64,000 nucleotides of DNA from Chionoecetes opilio (GCA_016584305.1 JACEEZ010018239.1:2501-66500), one strand, 5' to 3'. Counted from the stretch's first letter, positions 51,955 to 63,055 are shown. Made by a program: numbers and translations. Notes: generated by a model from the sequence alone, not told the origin.

Positions 51955-52345
51955 GACAGTCCCGCGGCCAAACGCCTCACGCCTCATCTCTCGGGTTTGC
52001 CGCTCCATCTGGAACAAATCGCTCAGCGATGCCCTCTGCATCACCTCCATGGGCCAATACCGCTGTGACTCTTCCCCCCAGCCGTGGATAAGGAAAAAGT
52101 CACGCATCCTGGATGTCGCCCTCGCTCGCCTCCGCCTGGGGCACACGACACGGTTCACCTTCACCACCTCCATCTGTCCCCTGACCCTCACTGCCCCTGG
52201 TGTAGGAATTTTCCGGAGACTATTGAACACTTTCTGCTGCAGTGTCCGCGCTTACACTCATACTGTGTAGTGCTACACTCTCAATTACTCGCCCTGAACG
52301 TCACCACCTTTTGAACGTCACCACCTTTGACCTGCCCACCCAGCT
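51955..52345 (+). pseudogene. RNase H-region fragment of a LINE, second copy
   Basis: Plus strand: SRVCRSIWNKSLSDALCITS, MGQYRCDSSPQPWIRKKSRI, LDVALARLRLGHTTRFT, then after frame changes CPWCRNFPETIEHFLLQCPR and LALNVTTF (duplicated GAACGTCACCACCTTT). LARLRLGHT followed by CPWC ... HFLLQCPR is the RNase H end and Cys motif of I/R1-type LINEs. This fragment explains both the satellite monomer and the DALR/PWKKKTSRI region in the large TIR elements. Confidence 0.7.
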
Positions 52346-52401
52346 GGCGGCGGTGTTTACAAGTCTGAGCCTCCAACATGGCATCGTGTGAATACTATCT
52401 A

Positions 52402-52840
52402 CCGTATATGGCTGCGTATAAGACGACCTTTTAACCTTAAAAAATAGCCCCGAAAATTGGGGGTCGTCTTATACGCCCAGTATAAAATGTGAACCTTAAA
52501 TCCTGTGGTGTACGGACGTTGTTAGTGCGGGTAATAATTGATGGTAGGCTTACCCCTGCCTTGGTAAAAACACATATGTTATTATGTTATATTAACATAT
52601 TATTTATTAACATATTACGTATTAACATATTATTATGTTAACATAGTATTTAATATGTTTTTAAAAGTCAATAAAATTTTAGACCACCATATGTGCTGTT
52701 TGTACCTAACCTTGTATAAGCTGAGTAGTCTACCTTGGAGGGTAGTCTTATACGGCGAGTATAGCCCAAAACCTACGTTTTTACTAGAAATTTTGGGGTC
52801 GTCTTATACACCGAGTCGTCTTATACGCAGCCATATACGG
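52402..52840. mobile_element. TACCGTATATGG-family TIR element
   Basis: Ends CCGTATATGGCTGCGTATAA and its complement TTATACGCAGCCATATACGG, with TA on both sides (52,400-52,401, 52,841-52,842). Internal GGGGTCGTCTTATAC repeats. 439 bp, non-coding, complete. Confidence 0.85.
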
Positions 52841-52989
52841 TATTAGTTAAATATATTTAAAGCTAACTTATAGCTCAGAGCTTTTCGCCATTATGCTTTC
52901 ACTAGCTTTCTTAGGTCCCATGGTGGCTTATGGAATAAAAAAAATAGAAGAAATAATGCACAACACGAGAAAAATAGTCAAATCAAAGA

Positions 52990-53150
52990 ACAGTTCGGAG
53001 CGGATGTTCTCTGAGTGAGGGCCGCGGCGTGACTGACGCGTGTTCGGCAACCGAGTTATCGTACGGCAACCTGTGCAATTATGAGTTGAAATTCTGTTCG
53101 TGAACCAATTTGTTAAAAAAATGAGGCATTAGAAACCCGAGATTTGACTG
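52990..53150. mobile_element. pogo/Tigger-type right-end fragment
   Basis: GTTCGGCAACCGAGTTATCG, TACGGCAACCTGTGCAATTA and AACCCGAGATTTGACTGCA match 18,960-19,166. Confidence 0.55.
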
Positions 53151-53559
53151 CACTTGCATCCGTTATGGGTGCAGCAAGAAAGCTGTGCTTTTCCAGAGCT
53201 AATCACCCGTTCCGACCTGTACGGCCACGATAATGTGGAGAAGTGTGTGCGCCGATGGAGAGGCAAGCTGTGTGAAGCAGATTTTCCGCCTCACGGACCG
53301 TCATCAGCATGTTTCACGCCACTCCTGGTACTGGGCTGTTGTTTTTCTCCGTGCTTTTACAAAAGTCATGTTTAAAGACATGTAAAGGAATAAGGCGTGG
53401 CATGAATGATTGTTTATGGATTAGGTATTTTGAATGAAACATTCAACATAATTATGCAAAGAAAAAAATGGGTCTGGCACGATTACTTTAATCTGCGACC
53501 CTGTATTAATTGAGAGGACGTGATCGATTTTATTATTTTAATCACTATCCACATATGTT
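53151..53559. other. Unassigned stretch
   Basis: A short open frame (53,154-53,375) with no recognisable family; otherwise nothing. Confidence 0.4.
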
Positions 53560-54365
53560 CAAGGTCTACCATTAATGTAGTTTCTTATTCTATAAGGTGG
53601 TATGCAGCTCTTCTAATGAGACTAAGGTCCTACTTAATACCTTTCTAAAAACCTGATTTTAGGGTACTGATCATTCGTTCCCATATTACACCAAACCATG
53701 GAGCTCTAGCTGCAATAAATTTCCACTCACAATAGTTATTGGTTAGGATATTGTTATTTCTTGATCAGGTTTGAGGTTGTTTAAATATTTTGCAGCATTA
53801 ATTAACAATTGTTGTAGCATTATCACTGAGTAGAATTGAGGAAACCCCCTCCTGCCGTAAATCTCTAAAAGGCATAAAAAAACTCGCTGCTAGTTAAATT
53901 TGTTGCCTACTCTAGATGCCAAGCTCTAGCACTGCACAAGTGAATAGAATCACGCATGCCATGCCTATATGATAAGTCTCTTAATTATACTTGGGAGCTC
54001 CAGTGTTAATCCCCACCTGTTACTTGAAACAGTTCCGCAGGTGTAACGCAAAATTCTGGAAGTGGTGTCCAAGCGTGGTAAATTTGATCCTTGGTGTCTT
54101 TACAAACTAAACATTGGCTTAGTTCCTTCTTTACTATTTGCCTCATTTTTGGGATCCACCATTTCTGTCTATAGATATAACATTGTGTGATTAAGTTCCA
54201 TAATGATTAATAGTTTGTGATACTTATGGATCATTAGCATAGTTACATGATGAGACTTAGGTAGCAGTATGGGATATTTAGCATTATATGGACAATTAGC
54301 CATTTGAATCCACCCTCTGCATCTAAAGATTCCATCTTCTAGGAATAATCCTAACTGTAACATTA
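53560..54365 (-). pseudogene. BEL/Pao LTR retrotransposon, integrase region
   Basis: Minus strand from 54,363: LQLGLFLEDGIFRCRGWIQ, then YPILLPKSHHVTMLMIHKYH and LNHTM; after a frame break QKWWIPKMRQIVKKELSQCL-VCK (H2C2 zinc-binding region ahead of integrase); TPLPEFCVTPAELFQVTG; FFMPFRDLRQEGVSSILLSD (second catalytic Asp region); CEWKFIAARAPWFGVIWERM (third acidic region). These motifs are those of BEL/Pao Pol. At least four frame breaks and stops occur. No LTRs were recognised beside it, so it is a solitary decayed internal fragment. Confidence 0.8.
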
Positions 54366-54420
54366 TGTTTGTATATGACCCCTATCAGATTGTGATTGAA
54401 GCAATTTATATTCATTATTA

Positions 54421-54508
54421 CAGTACTCTCCCGAGTTTCGCGCTTGCTTTCTTCAGGAGGCATAGCGCATAACTCACGGATCACGAAACTCTGGTATTGA
54501 AAACACTG
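54421..54508 (-). mobile_element. Short MITE (CCCGAGTTTCGCG family), second copy
   Basis: CAGTACTCTCCCGAGTTTCG to TCTGGTATTGAAAACACTG, 88 bp, TA on both sides. It is the reverse of 46,777-46,863. Confidence 0.75.
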
Positions 54509-54570
54509 TAAAAATGCTTATTTAGTCCGGTGATTTTTTTTTTTTTTTTTTTTTTTGGTGTTTTTACCTA

Positions 54571-57168
54571 CCATATTTGCCGGCGCATAAGACGCAGTTT
54601 TTTCCCTTAAAAAGGAATGCATAGTTCACCCTGCGTCTAATGCGGCCATATTAGCGAATGAGAGTCGGGCAGAGAGCAGAACAGCCGGTGGTATATTACT
54701 AAAGGTCTGGAGTGATCTGTGTTGAGCAGTAGTCCACTGGCACAATTTGTAGCTGTGTTATCACAGTAATGCATAATACTAGAAAGGTTGGAGTTTAAGA
54801 GAAATAAGGCTGGGACAACAAGATGCCGATTTTTGCTGCCAAATGCCGTGTCAGATGTAAACATCATCCACCCCCCTCTGCTGCTCTCCATTGTAAAACG
54901 TCTGATAAAACGTCTCGGCGACGCCCTCCGCACACCCCACCATGGTCATACCGCTCAGACTCCTCACCGCACCCATGGAAAAAAAAAACATCCCGCATAT
55001 GTCGCCTTAACCCGCATTCGACTCGGGCCATACAAGTTGACACAACAGTTGAAATGAGATGATAGAAGGGAGGCAGAAAATAGTGTTGGAATTTTCGCTG
55101 GAATGAGTATTGTTGATAAATGGAATAGTGAAATAAAAAGCGTGTTAAAGTTTTATTTGAAGGAGTGTGAGCGGTGAGAGGGAGGTGTAGTATCTTGGGG
55201 AGTCTGTCTATACACACAAGGATGGAGAAAGGGCGTGTAGTTTGTAGGGGTTTGTAGTTTATTTGACAGCGAGTCATTGTACAACGTGGGGATAAGAGGT
55301 GCGCGGCGTGTGTGTCTCTGTGTGTCCTTTGGCTGCTTGAATTACCTGGCTGGTGTTGCAGTTGTGTCGGCGAGGACAAGTCAGGTCAGCGTCAGGTCAC
55401 CCTCGGGCCTCTAATCCTGGTCCCAGACAGGGAGGTGGCCTAAGCCAATGCAGGTGTGTATGTGCGCGTGTGTGTTAGCGCCGCTACAGTGGTAAGCAAG
55501 GTGGGATAGGAGACATTATAGCCCTTTGTACCACCTCGACCCCTCAATCCTCACCCCTGTACCTCTACGGATAAGGAAACTGTATGAAAGAGTGCTAGTA
55601 AAAAGGCTGCAATGGTACCTGTAGACGGGACAAAAGTCTTCCACACGGTACACCAAGACCAAGACCCATCACGGCGCCACACCGTCCGCCTCAAGGCCGA
55701 ATCACACCATACCATCATGGTGAAATTGGTGACAGGGCACCGTCTCATCACATCTGTTAGAATTTCTTACATTCAAACAAATAGACGTGTTACACTAAAC
55801 GGTGCGCCGCCGTCACAGCTCCAATACATCACTGTCCTGTCACGTAACGGTTTCTGGGGAAGAATATTTTAACGTAATGAGACTGTGCCGTGCTGATAAT
55901 TGTCGTTTTCTCAAGGCTTTATGTACCCAAAACAATGTCTTTTAGAGTTCAACTCCTCTTCTTCATCCGACAGAAGTGCTATTAATGCAAATTTCTTCAA
56001 GCATAGCCTCTGAGGCACCATGTCTGCTTAGAGGGTGAGCAGGAACTGCCGAAAATGATGGAACCGTGACGAATAGTGTGAATAAAAGGCACGGCTGACG
56101 GAACACTGCCGTGATTTCAGAGTGTGAACCAGCCTTCACCTGTACCTTCCTGAAGAAGACTAATCAACCCTCGCGACTGTGACATAGGTGTAAACCAGGG
56201 CAAATATTATCGATCCCGACAACGGTGCCCTTCAACAATTACAACAATAACAACAAGTAGAGATGGTTACCTTACAGTGTTACCTAATATCTTCGTGAAT
56301 TTTTGTTATTGGACAACCACCGATTCGAGGCCGAAACTTAAGTCCTCCTGAATAGTTTTGATGTGTTTTGAATTAATCTGGCTCTCGTTTTTGTCGGAAA
56401 TCAATGTTTGTTTTACATGTGTGTGGGGGGGGGGGGGCAATCTGCCCTCCAGGTCCGCCCCGCAAACATTGCTACGCTTCACACTGCCATATTATTGGTA
56501 ATTTTCGTTATTTCTAATCATATGTTACTAAACCAAACCCCACCTCTACCTAACCTAATCTGATTTAACCTAACTTAACTTTCTGGCTGAAGTAGCGGTA
56601 TATTTTCGGTACTACGTTTAATGCCATTATTATTCAATTGCGCCATGGGAAATGGGGCTCAAAATACTCAGAATGAAGAAAGCTACACGATGGTGTCGGT
56701 AAGAGTCCTAGGACTTTTGAAAGCCCACTACCAAAATAATACCAATATCTATACTGCAAATTTTCTACAGTCTAAACACATAGCAGAAAAGCAACAAAGA
56801 CATACCTAAAACATTAAATCTAAGCTATATGTCATAGCTAGCAAATATTAGAATATCAATTCGTAGGGGCATCCTGCAATATATTATGATTTATGTCCGA
56901 TTTTGGTTACCCTGTCATTCTCTTTACATTTTAAGTAGCATAATTTTTCATTCACATTCACTGCACAGTGCATATTGTATTTAGGTACATGCTCATAATC
57001 ATTTGCTTTCCCTTACAAATCCTTTTTTTTTTTTAAATAACTTGATAATTTTACGAGAAAAAAAAAATTTCCTACAAAAGCACCAATATTTTTTTTGTTC
57101 TCAAAACCTCCTTGTAAAATAGGGGTGCGTCTTATACGGAGGTGCGTCTTATGCACCGGCAAATACGG
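54571..57168 (+). mobile_element. Large TIR element, best copy (copy 4)
   Basis: Ends CCATATTTGCCGGCGCATAA and GCACCGGCAAATACGG are inverted, with TA on both sides. 2.6 kb. Interior order: subterminal CACCCTGCGTCTAATGCGGC; RNase H-like fragment (54,900-55,050: GDALRTP, KKHPAY, ALTRIRLG); ~820-bp extra block (55,125-55,945); LINE 3' region (CCTGTACCTTCCTGAAGAAG at 56,143; AACAATTACAACAATAACAA tail at 56,236); TTAGG-type tract (56,545); right subterminal GTGCGTCTTATACGGAGG. No transposase recognised; the longest frame (171 aa, minus, 54,864-55,379) has no known domain. It inserted at the 3' edge of the CR1-like LINE. Confidence 0.8.
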
Positions 57169-58051
57169 TAGTTGTTTTTACCTAGTTGTAACATACAAGA
57201 AAAGAGCTATGCTCGTACTGTCCCGTCTCCAAATCTACTATTATCCAGCTTGCCTTTGAAGTCCTGAATACTTCTTGCATTAATCACTTTTGCATCAAGG
57301 TTGTTCCAGGCTTCTATGCTTCTATACGGGAAGCTGTATTTTTTTATGTCCCTCTTGCATGTTGTCTTTTTCAATTTCTTCTCATGACCTCTTGCACTTC
57401 TATCGTCCCACACAAACAGATCTTCTCTATCAATTTTTTCCAGACCCATTGATGCTCTATACACTGCTATAAAATCTCCCCTTTCTCAAGAGTTGGGAGT
57501 TTTAGTCTTGAAAGTCTTTCCTCATATGGTATATCTCTCAGGCTTGGAGCCATTTTTGTGGTTGCTCTTTGTATTCTCTCAATCTTCCTTATATCCTTCT
57601 TTTTATATGGTGACCAAATCACTGCCGCATATTCTAACCTTGGTCGAATCAAAGATGTTATCAATTTCTTAATCATCTCCTCATCCAGATATTTGAATGC
57701 CATTCTTATATTCCTCAGCAACTGATATGTATCTCCTGTGACCTTGTTTATATGCTTCTCAGGTGACAAATTATCCGTAATCCATACTCCCAGATCTTTT
57801 TCGACCTTTGTTTTGATTCATTTCCCATCGAATACTTTCCTCTGTCTCTTTTTGCTACTGCCCACTTCCATCACTTTACACTTTTTAGCATTAAACTCCA
57901 TTTCCCATAGTTGACTTCATCTGAAAATCTTTTCTAAATCCTTTTGTAAATCCTCACAGTCCTCTTTACTTTCTACTTTTCTTAGTAATTTAGCATCATC
58001 AGCGAATAAACTCATTTAACTGTTCACTCCCTCTGTCATATAATTTACAAT

Positions 58052-58734
58052 CAGGGGTCCCCAACCCGCGGCCCGCGAGGCCATTCCGTGCGGCCCGCCA
58101 GATCATTTCCTTTTGGTCATCGGTGCGGCCCTCCATCATTCCAAACGTATGTTGAAACATCTTTTTTCTGAAGAGCGTGTTTTAGGATAGGTTAAGTTAT
58201 GGTTAGGTTAGGTTAAGTTAGGTTAATTGGTTAGTTCAGGTTAGGAGGTTAGGTTAAGTATATTTTTTATACGAGTTTACCGCTGACCTCCAGCTCGAGC
58301 TTATTGAGCTCCGGTGTTCCGACGAGCTGCGCTCAAAGTTCAACGGATCCTCCCCCCTCACCTTCTGGCAGTCTCAAGTGTGCACACGTCAATTGCCAGC
58401 CCTGGTACAGAACGCGATGAAAGAGTCATCGATGTTTGGATCAACATACTTGTGCGAACAGCTGTTTAGTAAGATGAAACTGACAAAATCGAAGACCCGT
58501 GCACAGCTCACAGATGACCACTTGGACGATGTTCTCTTGCTGAGTGTTAGTTCCATTACCCCTGATTTTGATAAGCTTTCTGCTGAGAAATGTCACCAGG
58601 TGTCTCATTAATAAATTCTTTGAATTTTTTTTTTCTGTATATGTGGTTTTCAGAGTTTTTTTATTGGTGCGGCCCTCGGGCCCTCTCGGACTTGTCGATG
58701 CGGCCCGCGGTACTCTGCGGGTTGGGGACCCCTG
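58052..58734 (+). mobile_element. hAT element, internally deleted
   Basis: Ends CAGGGGTCCCCAACCCGCGG and its complement GGGTTGGGGACCCCTG. ATTTACA(A)T lies on both sides, an 8-bp hAT-type target duplication with a 1-base change. The paralogue at 1-120 is uninterrupted at this place. It carries a transposase C-terminal fragment and a GGTTAGGTTAGGTTAAG tract (58,190-58,262). Confidence 0.9.
58378..58611 (+). pseudogene. hAT transposase C-terminal dimerisation fragment
   Basis: LPALVQNAMKESSMFGSTYL, CEQLFSKMKLTKSKTRAQLT, DDHLDDVLLLSVSSITPDFD and a stop after KCHQVSH. YLCEQLFSKM(K) followed by a LxxxLLxxS stretch is the hAT C-terminal (dimerisation) region, closest in style to GTF2IRD2-like hAT proteins. 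The catalytic core and BED finger are deleted. Confidence 0.8.
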
Positions 58735-58826
58735 ATTTACATAGACCAAGAACATCACTGGTGCCAATACTGATCCTTGAGGAACTCCACTTATCACACT
58801 GCACCATTCTGACTTCTGATCTTTAC

Positions 58827-58856
58827 CTCCGCCAACGAAGTATGTTTTCACCCCGA

Positions 58857-58893
<37 letters not shown>

Positions 58894-59063
58894 TAGTGTA
58901 CAGGATTTCTCGAAAAGTTACCAATAGATTTGGACCAAACTAAGTATACCAAGTCTATTTGGTATAAGGAAGAACTGATGTAATTTTGGATGAAATCTAT
59001 TGACAACTGTTGCCATGGCAACCAATTGATGAAATATTCGACCGGAGGTATGCGTTCATACTG

Positions 59064-59094
<31 letters not shown>

Positions 59095-59176
59095 TTCACA
59101 ACTGTTGCCATAGCAACCAATTGATGAAATATTTGGGCGGAGGTATGCGCTCTACTGAGTGCCCCCCCCCCCCCCC
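58827..59176. mobile_element. CCTCCGCC-ended element with (CTGT)n
   Basis: It starts ACCTCCGCCAACGAAGTATG, has (CTGT)n at 58,857-58,888, GATTTGGACCAAACTAAGTA, and ends GGCGGAGGTATGCGCTCTAC. A CAACTGTTGCCATGGCAACC block occurs twice around (TA)n at 59,070-59,092. The outer CCTCCGCC/GGCGGAGG are inverted. It is absent from the paralogue at about 140-150. Confidence 0.7.
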
Positions 59177-59712
59177 TAGTTTATTACTGTTCTCATCTCT
59201 CTGTTGTTCAAAAAGTCTTCCATCCACTTCAGCAAACCACCTTTCAATCTTCCTACTTGTTCTAGCTTCCAGAGCAGTCTCTTGTGAGGTACCTTGTCAA
59301 ATGCCTTCTTTAGGTCCAAGTATATGCAATCAACCCACCCCTCTCTTTCCTGTGTGACATCGATCTCTCTCGAGTAAAAGCTTAATAAATTCATTGTACA
59401 TGACATTCCTCCTCTAAATCCAAACTGGCCACCTGCGAGTGTGTTTGTCTCTTCCAAATATTTCAACCATCTGTCCTTCACAATTTTTTCACACATTTTT
59501 GCCACTACACTTGTTAATGATACTGGCCTGTAATTTAATGGTTCTTCTTTGTCTCCTTTGTGAATTGGCACAATATTTGCTCTTTTCCAATCAAGCAGGA
59601 CTGCTCTCCTTGAGTGAACTCTCAATTATTACACTATGTAACTTTCCTGCTACTTGGTTACTGCACTCTTTCATTATCCAATTCGACACTCCATCTGGAC
59701 CCGGGGCTTTTC

Positions 59713-60324
59713 TCACATCTTGACTTGGACCATTAGCCTTTTTACTTCTATTACGTATACTTTTATGTTTTCCATTATATTTTCTTTTGCTATTATATAT
59801 ATTTTTTTAAATTCACTTTCTCTTGTAAATACAGTCTGTAAGCACTTATTCATCACCTCAGCCTGTTGTAATGCATCTTCGTACACTATGCCTTCTACCT
59901 TCAGCTTATCTATTCCTTCCTTGTTTTTCATTTTTCCATTTATATCTCTATAGAAAAGTTTCGGTTCGTTCTTACATTTTTCTATTATATTTCTCTCATA
60001 GTTACTTTCTTCTTCTCTTCGGATTCTTACATATTCATTTCTAGTTGTTTTGCACTTCTCCCAAAGGTTGATACCTCCTTTTTTCCTCCAACTATTCCAT
60101 GTTTTTTCTCTTTCTAGTCTTGCTAATTCACATTTTTCTTTTTAAAACCATTCATTCTTTATCTTTTCTCTGATAACTATCCTTGGAACATAACTATTTA
60201 TTCCTTCTGTGAAAATTCGGATGAACTCATCCATTTTTTTCTGGGTACTCCTTGTTGCATGGAAATTACTCCAGTCTGTCTCTCCGAAAAATGTTCTTAA
60301 TCCCGTCAAAGTCTGCTTTTCCAT
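59713..60324 (-). pseudogene. CR1-like LINE linker between endonuclease and RT
   Basis: Minus strand: KQTLTGLRTFFGETDWSNFH, KKMDEFIRIFTEGINSYVPR, and later KNEGIDKLKVEGIVYEDALQ-like QQAEVMNKCLQTVFTRESEF. This matches the region that follows endonuclease and precedes the RT fingers in CR1/jockey elements. Broken by stops. Confidence 0.7.
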
Positions 60325-60639
60325 GATTTATCTTCCTTTCTTGGTGTTCTTCTTTTTCTCCCCTCTTTTTTGCTATCATTTACTTCAAATTCAATAAATA
60401 CATGGTCACCTTTCCAGGTGGGCACTGATAATTTACTTTACTAATTATTTCCAGTTCTTTCGTCAATAGTAATCTAGACTAGATGGTTTTTCGCTACTTC
60501 TGAATCTTATATTCTTTTTAAAAATCCACTGAGTCATGATGTTATTCTTTACCAAATCCAAAACAATGTACCACCCCATGAGTCTTCTCCTCCTTCAGTA
60601 TACCATTCTTCCCAGCAAACTTCTTTGCAGTTAAAATCT

Positions 60640-61069
60640 CCCATCAAAATTATGTTCTCACAATTTTCCATCGTATTCTTAAACATTTGCTTGTGTCTCT
60701 TATCATGTCCCATACTCTTCTATCCCCCAGGAATTTGCCCTTAGGTGGAACGTATACGGGTACTAAGTCTCTTATTCTTCCTTTTTTCATCACAAACTCT
60801 ACCTTCAACCCCTCTGCATACCTACTCCTTTTTCCACATTCCCTACTACCACATCCTTCCTTTTTAAACACCATTAAACACCACTCCTTCTTCTGATTTC
60901 TGTTTCGGCTCCATACATTATATTGACCCTTCCCAACTGGCACATCCTCAGATTCACTCAGCTTCGTTTCTACAAAACCCAATATGTCTGGTTTCTTAGC
61001 TCTCAGGTAATCGTTTACTTCTGTAATGTTGACACTAGCCCATTTATATTTGTGTACGATACCCGCCAT
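60640..61069 (-). pseudogene. CR1-like LINE apurinic-type endonuclease domain, N-terminal part
   Basis: MAGIVHKYKWASVNITEVND, YLRAKKPDILGFVETKLSES (the Glu of FVETKL is the metal-binding residue of the EEP fold), YNVWSRNRNQKKE, and later VPVYVPPKGKF. It is the first ~140 residues of ORF2 with an intact ETK motif; the frame is lost after KCLR. Confidence 0.8.
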
Positions 61070-61129
61070 CCTTTTTTTTTTCCTTTGAACTGTCTTCTCC
61101 TACTCTTTCTCTTTTAGATACCACTTCTT

Positions 61130-61690
61130 CAGTTTTTGGTCTAAACTCTCCAATAGAATTTCTGTTTTTTCCTCTTCCGTTCTCAATTCATTTTTTTCTT
61201 TGCTTCTTAAACAGTACATTCAATCTGGCTCTTTCTTTTCCCCATTCATATCTTTTCTTATCCATATTTTCTTATATTCTTCTGTCTTTGCCAGTTTCCA
61301 TGCCTTTAGACAAAATGTCTTGTGCTGTAGTTTGTGACCTAAACTTAACTTTTAAGGGGCGGGCCCCTCCCTCCTCATATTTGCCTAACCTATGTATCTC
61401 TTCTATTTCTTCTTCTATCTCTGTATTTTCTTCTACAACTTTAAATATTTCTATTCACGCTTTCTTTTCTTCCTCTTCTCTTATGTTTTTCTTGGGCAGC
61501 ACTTTTTCTTTGAGACCAAAAATGTTGACACATTTCTTTTTGTCCACCGTATCTCTTACTAAATTTTCCTTTTGTTTGATTGCTTTTACTACTTCTTTGG
61601 TTAGATTTTTCTTTTCATTTTCTTGATCTTCTATTATTTGACGTAAGCTTTCTTGGTCTTTTCCTTTTTCTATCTTCCATGTCTTTCTTT
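61130..61690 (-). pseudogene. CR1-like LINE ORF1, RRM-like part
   Basis: Minus strand: TKEVVKAIKQKENLVRDTVD, KKKCVNIFGLKEKVLPKKNI, EEEEKKA, stop, EENTEIEEEIEEIHRLGKY, EEGGARPLKVKF, then basic WGKERARLN. The 'VNIFGLKE ... RLGKY ... RPLKVKF' pattern is that of the RRM-type nucleic-acid chaperone domain in LINE ORF1 proteins. One internal stop. Confidence 0.65.
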
Positions 61691-61692
61691 CA

Positions 61693-61694
<2 letters not shown>

Positions 61695-61770
<76 letters not shown>
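61695..61770. repeat. (GT)n microsatellite
   Basis: A ~70-bp GT run ending in GCGCGCGC. It is the expanded (CA)n tail of the adjoining reversed SINE-A. Confidence 0.95.
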
Positions 61771-61848
61771 CCTACAGCGCCGTTAGGCAGTGACCTCCAG
61801 GGGTGGGTTGGTAGGCCCTGGAGGTTAACTTGAGGGCTGTGTACCTAC
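61771..61848 (-). mobile_element. SINE-A 3' fragment
   Basis: CCTACAGCGCCGTTAGGCAG, GACCTCCAGGGGTGGG and TTAACTTGAGGGCTGTG are the reverse complement of the SINE-A 3' part. Confidence 0.75.
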
Positions 61849-61849
61849 C

Positions 61850-61905
61850 GTATTTTACAGCTTATAGGACTCACTTTTTCCCCAAAAAAATATCCTGAAA
61901 ATGCC
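61850..61905 (+). mobile_element. TACCGTATTTTACGG-family left end fragment
   Basis: TACCGTATTTTACAGCTTAT, then TTTTTCCCCAAAAAAATATC, as at 19,182; cut after AAAATGCC by SINE-B. Confidence 0.7.
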
Positions 61906-61998
61906 CCAAGCCCCTGTCCACCCAGCAGTGAATGGGTACCGGGTGTTAGCCTAGGGTTTGTGACCCACCTCCCAGGGTGGTGGCTTCGGCCAACATTA
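61906..61998 (+). mobile_element. SINE-B fragment
   Basis: CCCCTGTCCACCCAGCAGTG, GGGTACCGGGTGTTAGCC and GGTGGCTTCGGCCAACATTA match the SINE-B body; the head is absent. Confidence 0.75.
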
Positions 61999-62443
61999 CG
62001 TAGAGAAGAGGAGGGAGGAGAGGAGCTTGAGATTGAGCTTGAGTTGGGAGTCACCCAGCGGATGCTGTTTTGGTCTGAGTGAGTGAGGTTGACACATATC
62101 TTGTCAGCTGATAGTTGTGTGACAGTGTTACACGGCAATAACACTGTCACAATGCCTTCCTCTCTTCTCTCCTGTCTCCGCCAGTACCTCCAGAAACACA
62201 CGTCATGGTTAATCACTTATAAAGGAGTATTTTGTGGTAAATAAGTAAGGAACCGCGGGGGTGTAAGGTAAGGTGCTACTTATTTTGAGGTGTTACCTAT
62301 CTTATGCGACACCGGCTGCTCCTGCAGAGAAAAACACAAACAAAATGAAAAAAACAAAACAAAACTACATACAAGCTATACTAAGCATATTATAATACTA
62401 TACTAAGCAGGAAGGTAGGAAGACGTGTCCCGTACATCTCTTA
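61999..62443. other. Unassigned stretch with strong hairpin
   Basis: GTGACAGTGTTA (62,119-62,130) and TAACACTGTCAC (62,139-62,150) form a perfect 12-bp stem with an 8-base loop. No gene seen. Confidence 0.5.
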
Positions 62444-62880
62444 TGGGAGGTGGTAGCAGAGTGGTTAGCGTCAAAATATGTGTCAAGCTCGAGCACGAGC
62501 TCGACAGACGACCTATACAGCGATACTAAGCAGAAAAGGTCACAAGAAGAAGAAGTCTCCGAGTGGCGTTCTCGGTGACCCGAGTTCGATCCTTGATGAG
62601 GGCTGTAAAATCCACTTAAAATTTTTCTCTGTACCATTGAGTGGCCTAAGAACACCCACACGCTGCCCATTGACTCTACCTATGATTGCGACTGCATCGG
62701 AGGACACAGGGGGCAGCATGAGCCTCTAATCACAGGCGTCACTATAGAAATTCTGTCTGCGCCAGCACGAGCGAGGGCCAACCATCACAGCCTTCAAGTT
62801 AACCTCCAGGACCTACCATCCCACCCCTGGAGGTCACCGCCTAACGGCGCTGTAGGCACTCACACACACACACACACACT
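62444..62880 (+). mobile_element. SINE-A with ~95-bp insert in its tRNA-like head
   Basis: The head TGGGAGGTGGTAGCAGAGTG and GTTAGCGTC is split by foreign DNA (62,474-62,560, with the palindrome AAGCTCGAGCACGAGCTCGA), then resumes GAGTGGCGTTCTCGGTGACC and CGAGTTCGATCC. The body and (CA)n tail (62,861-62,880) follow. Confidence 0.8.
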
Positions 62881-63048
62881 GATTAAGAAATTGATAACAT
62901 CTTTGATTCGACCAAGGTTGGAATATGCGGCAGTGATTTGGTCACCACATAAAAAGAAGGATGATTGAGAGAATACAAAGAGCAGCCACAAAAATGGCTC
63001 CAAGCCAGAGAGATTTACCATATGAGGAAAGACTTTCAAGACTAAAAC
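62881..63048 (+). pseudogene. CR1-like LINE RT fragment
   Basis: IKKLITSLIRPRLEYAAVIW, SPHKKK, then after a small deletion IERIQRAATKMAPSQRDLPY-EERLSRLK; very close to the minus-strand copy at 57,520-57,690. Confidence 0.8.
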
Positions 63049-63055
63049 ATAAGAA

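Larger units (their letters stand above)
57207..59625 (-). pseudogene. CR1-like LINE reverse transcriptase
   Basis: Minus strand from 59,625: DWKRANIVPIHKGDKEEPLN, YRPVSLTSVVAKMCEKIV, GQFGFRGGMSCTMNL, CIYLDLKKAFDKVPHKRLLW. After the 58,827-59,176 insert come GVPQGSVLAPVMFLVYVN (then the hAT), SLFADDAKL with an intact catalytic FADD (57,995-58,006), YQLLRNIRMAFKYLDEEMIK, SLIRPRLEYAAVIWSPYKKK, IERIQRATTKMAPSLRD and the C-terminus WNNLDAKVINARSIQDFK. These are RT palm, thumb and C-terminal regions of CR1/jockey-group LINEs. The catalytic residues survive, but the two inserts and several frame changes inactivate it. Confidence 0.85.
57180..61690 (-). mobile_element. CR1-like LINE, nearly full length, minus strand
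   Basis: The 3' end is ACAACTAGGTAAAAACAAC (plus 57,170-57,190, reversed); the 5' side fades near 61,690 into a (GT)n SINE tail. It comprises ORF1, endonuclease and RT in the expected order, with two clean inserts (58,052-58,734 hAT; 58,827-59,176). Related copies: 1-2,862, 26,095-28,262 and 62,881-63,048. Confidence 0.85.

Noticed and set aside
54864..55379. 171-aa minus-strand frame in the large TIR element as its transposase
   Set aside because: No catalytic or DNA-binding motif is visible; it overlaps the RNase H-derived scrap and is broken in the other copies.
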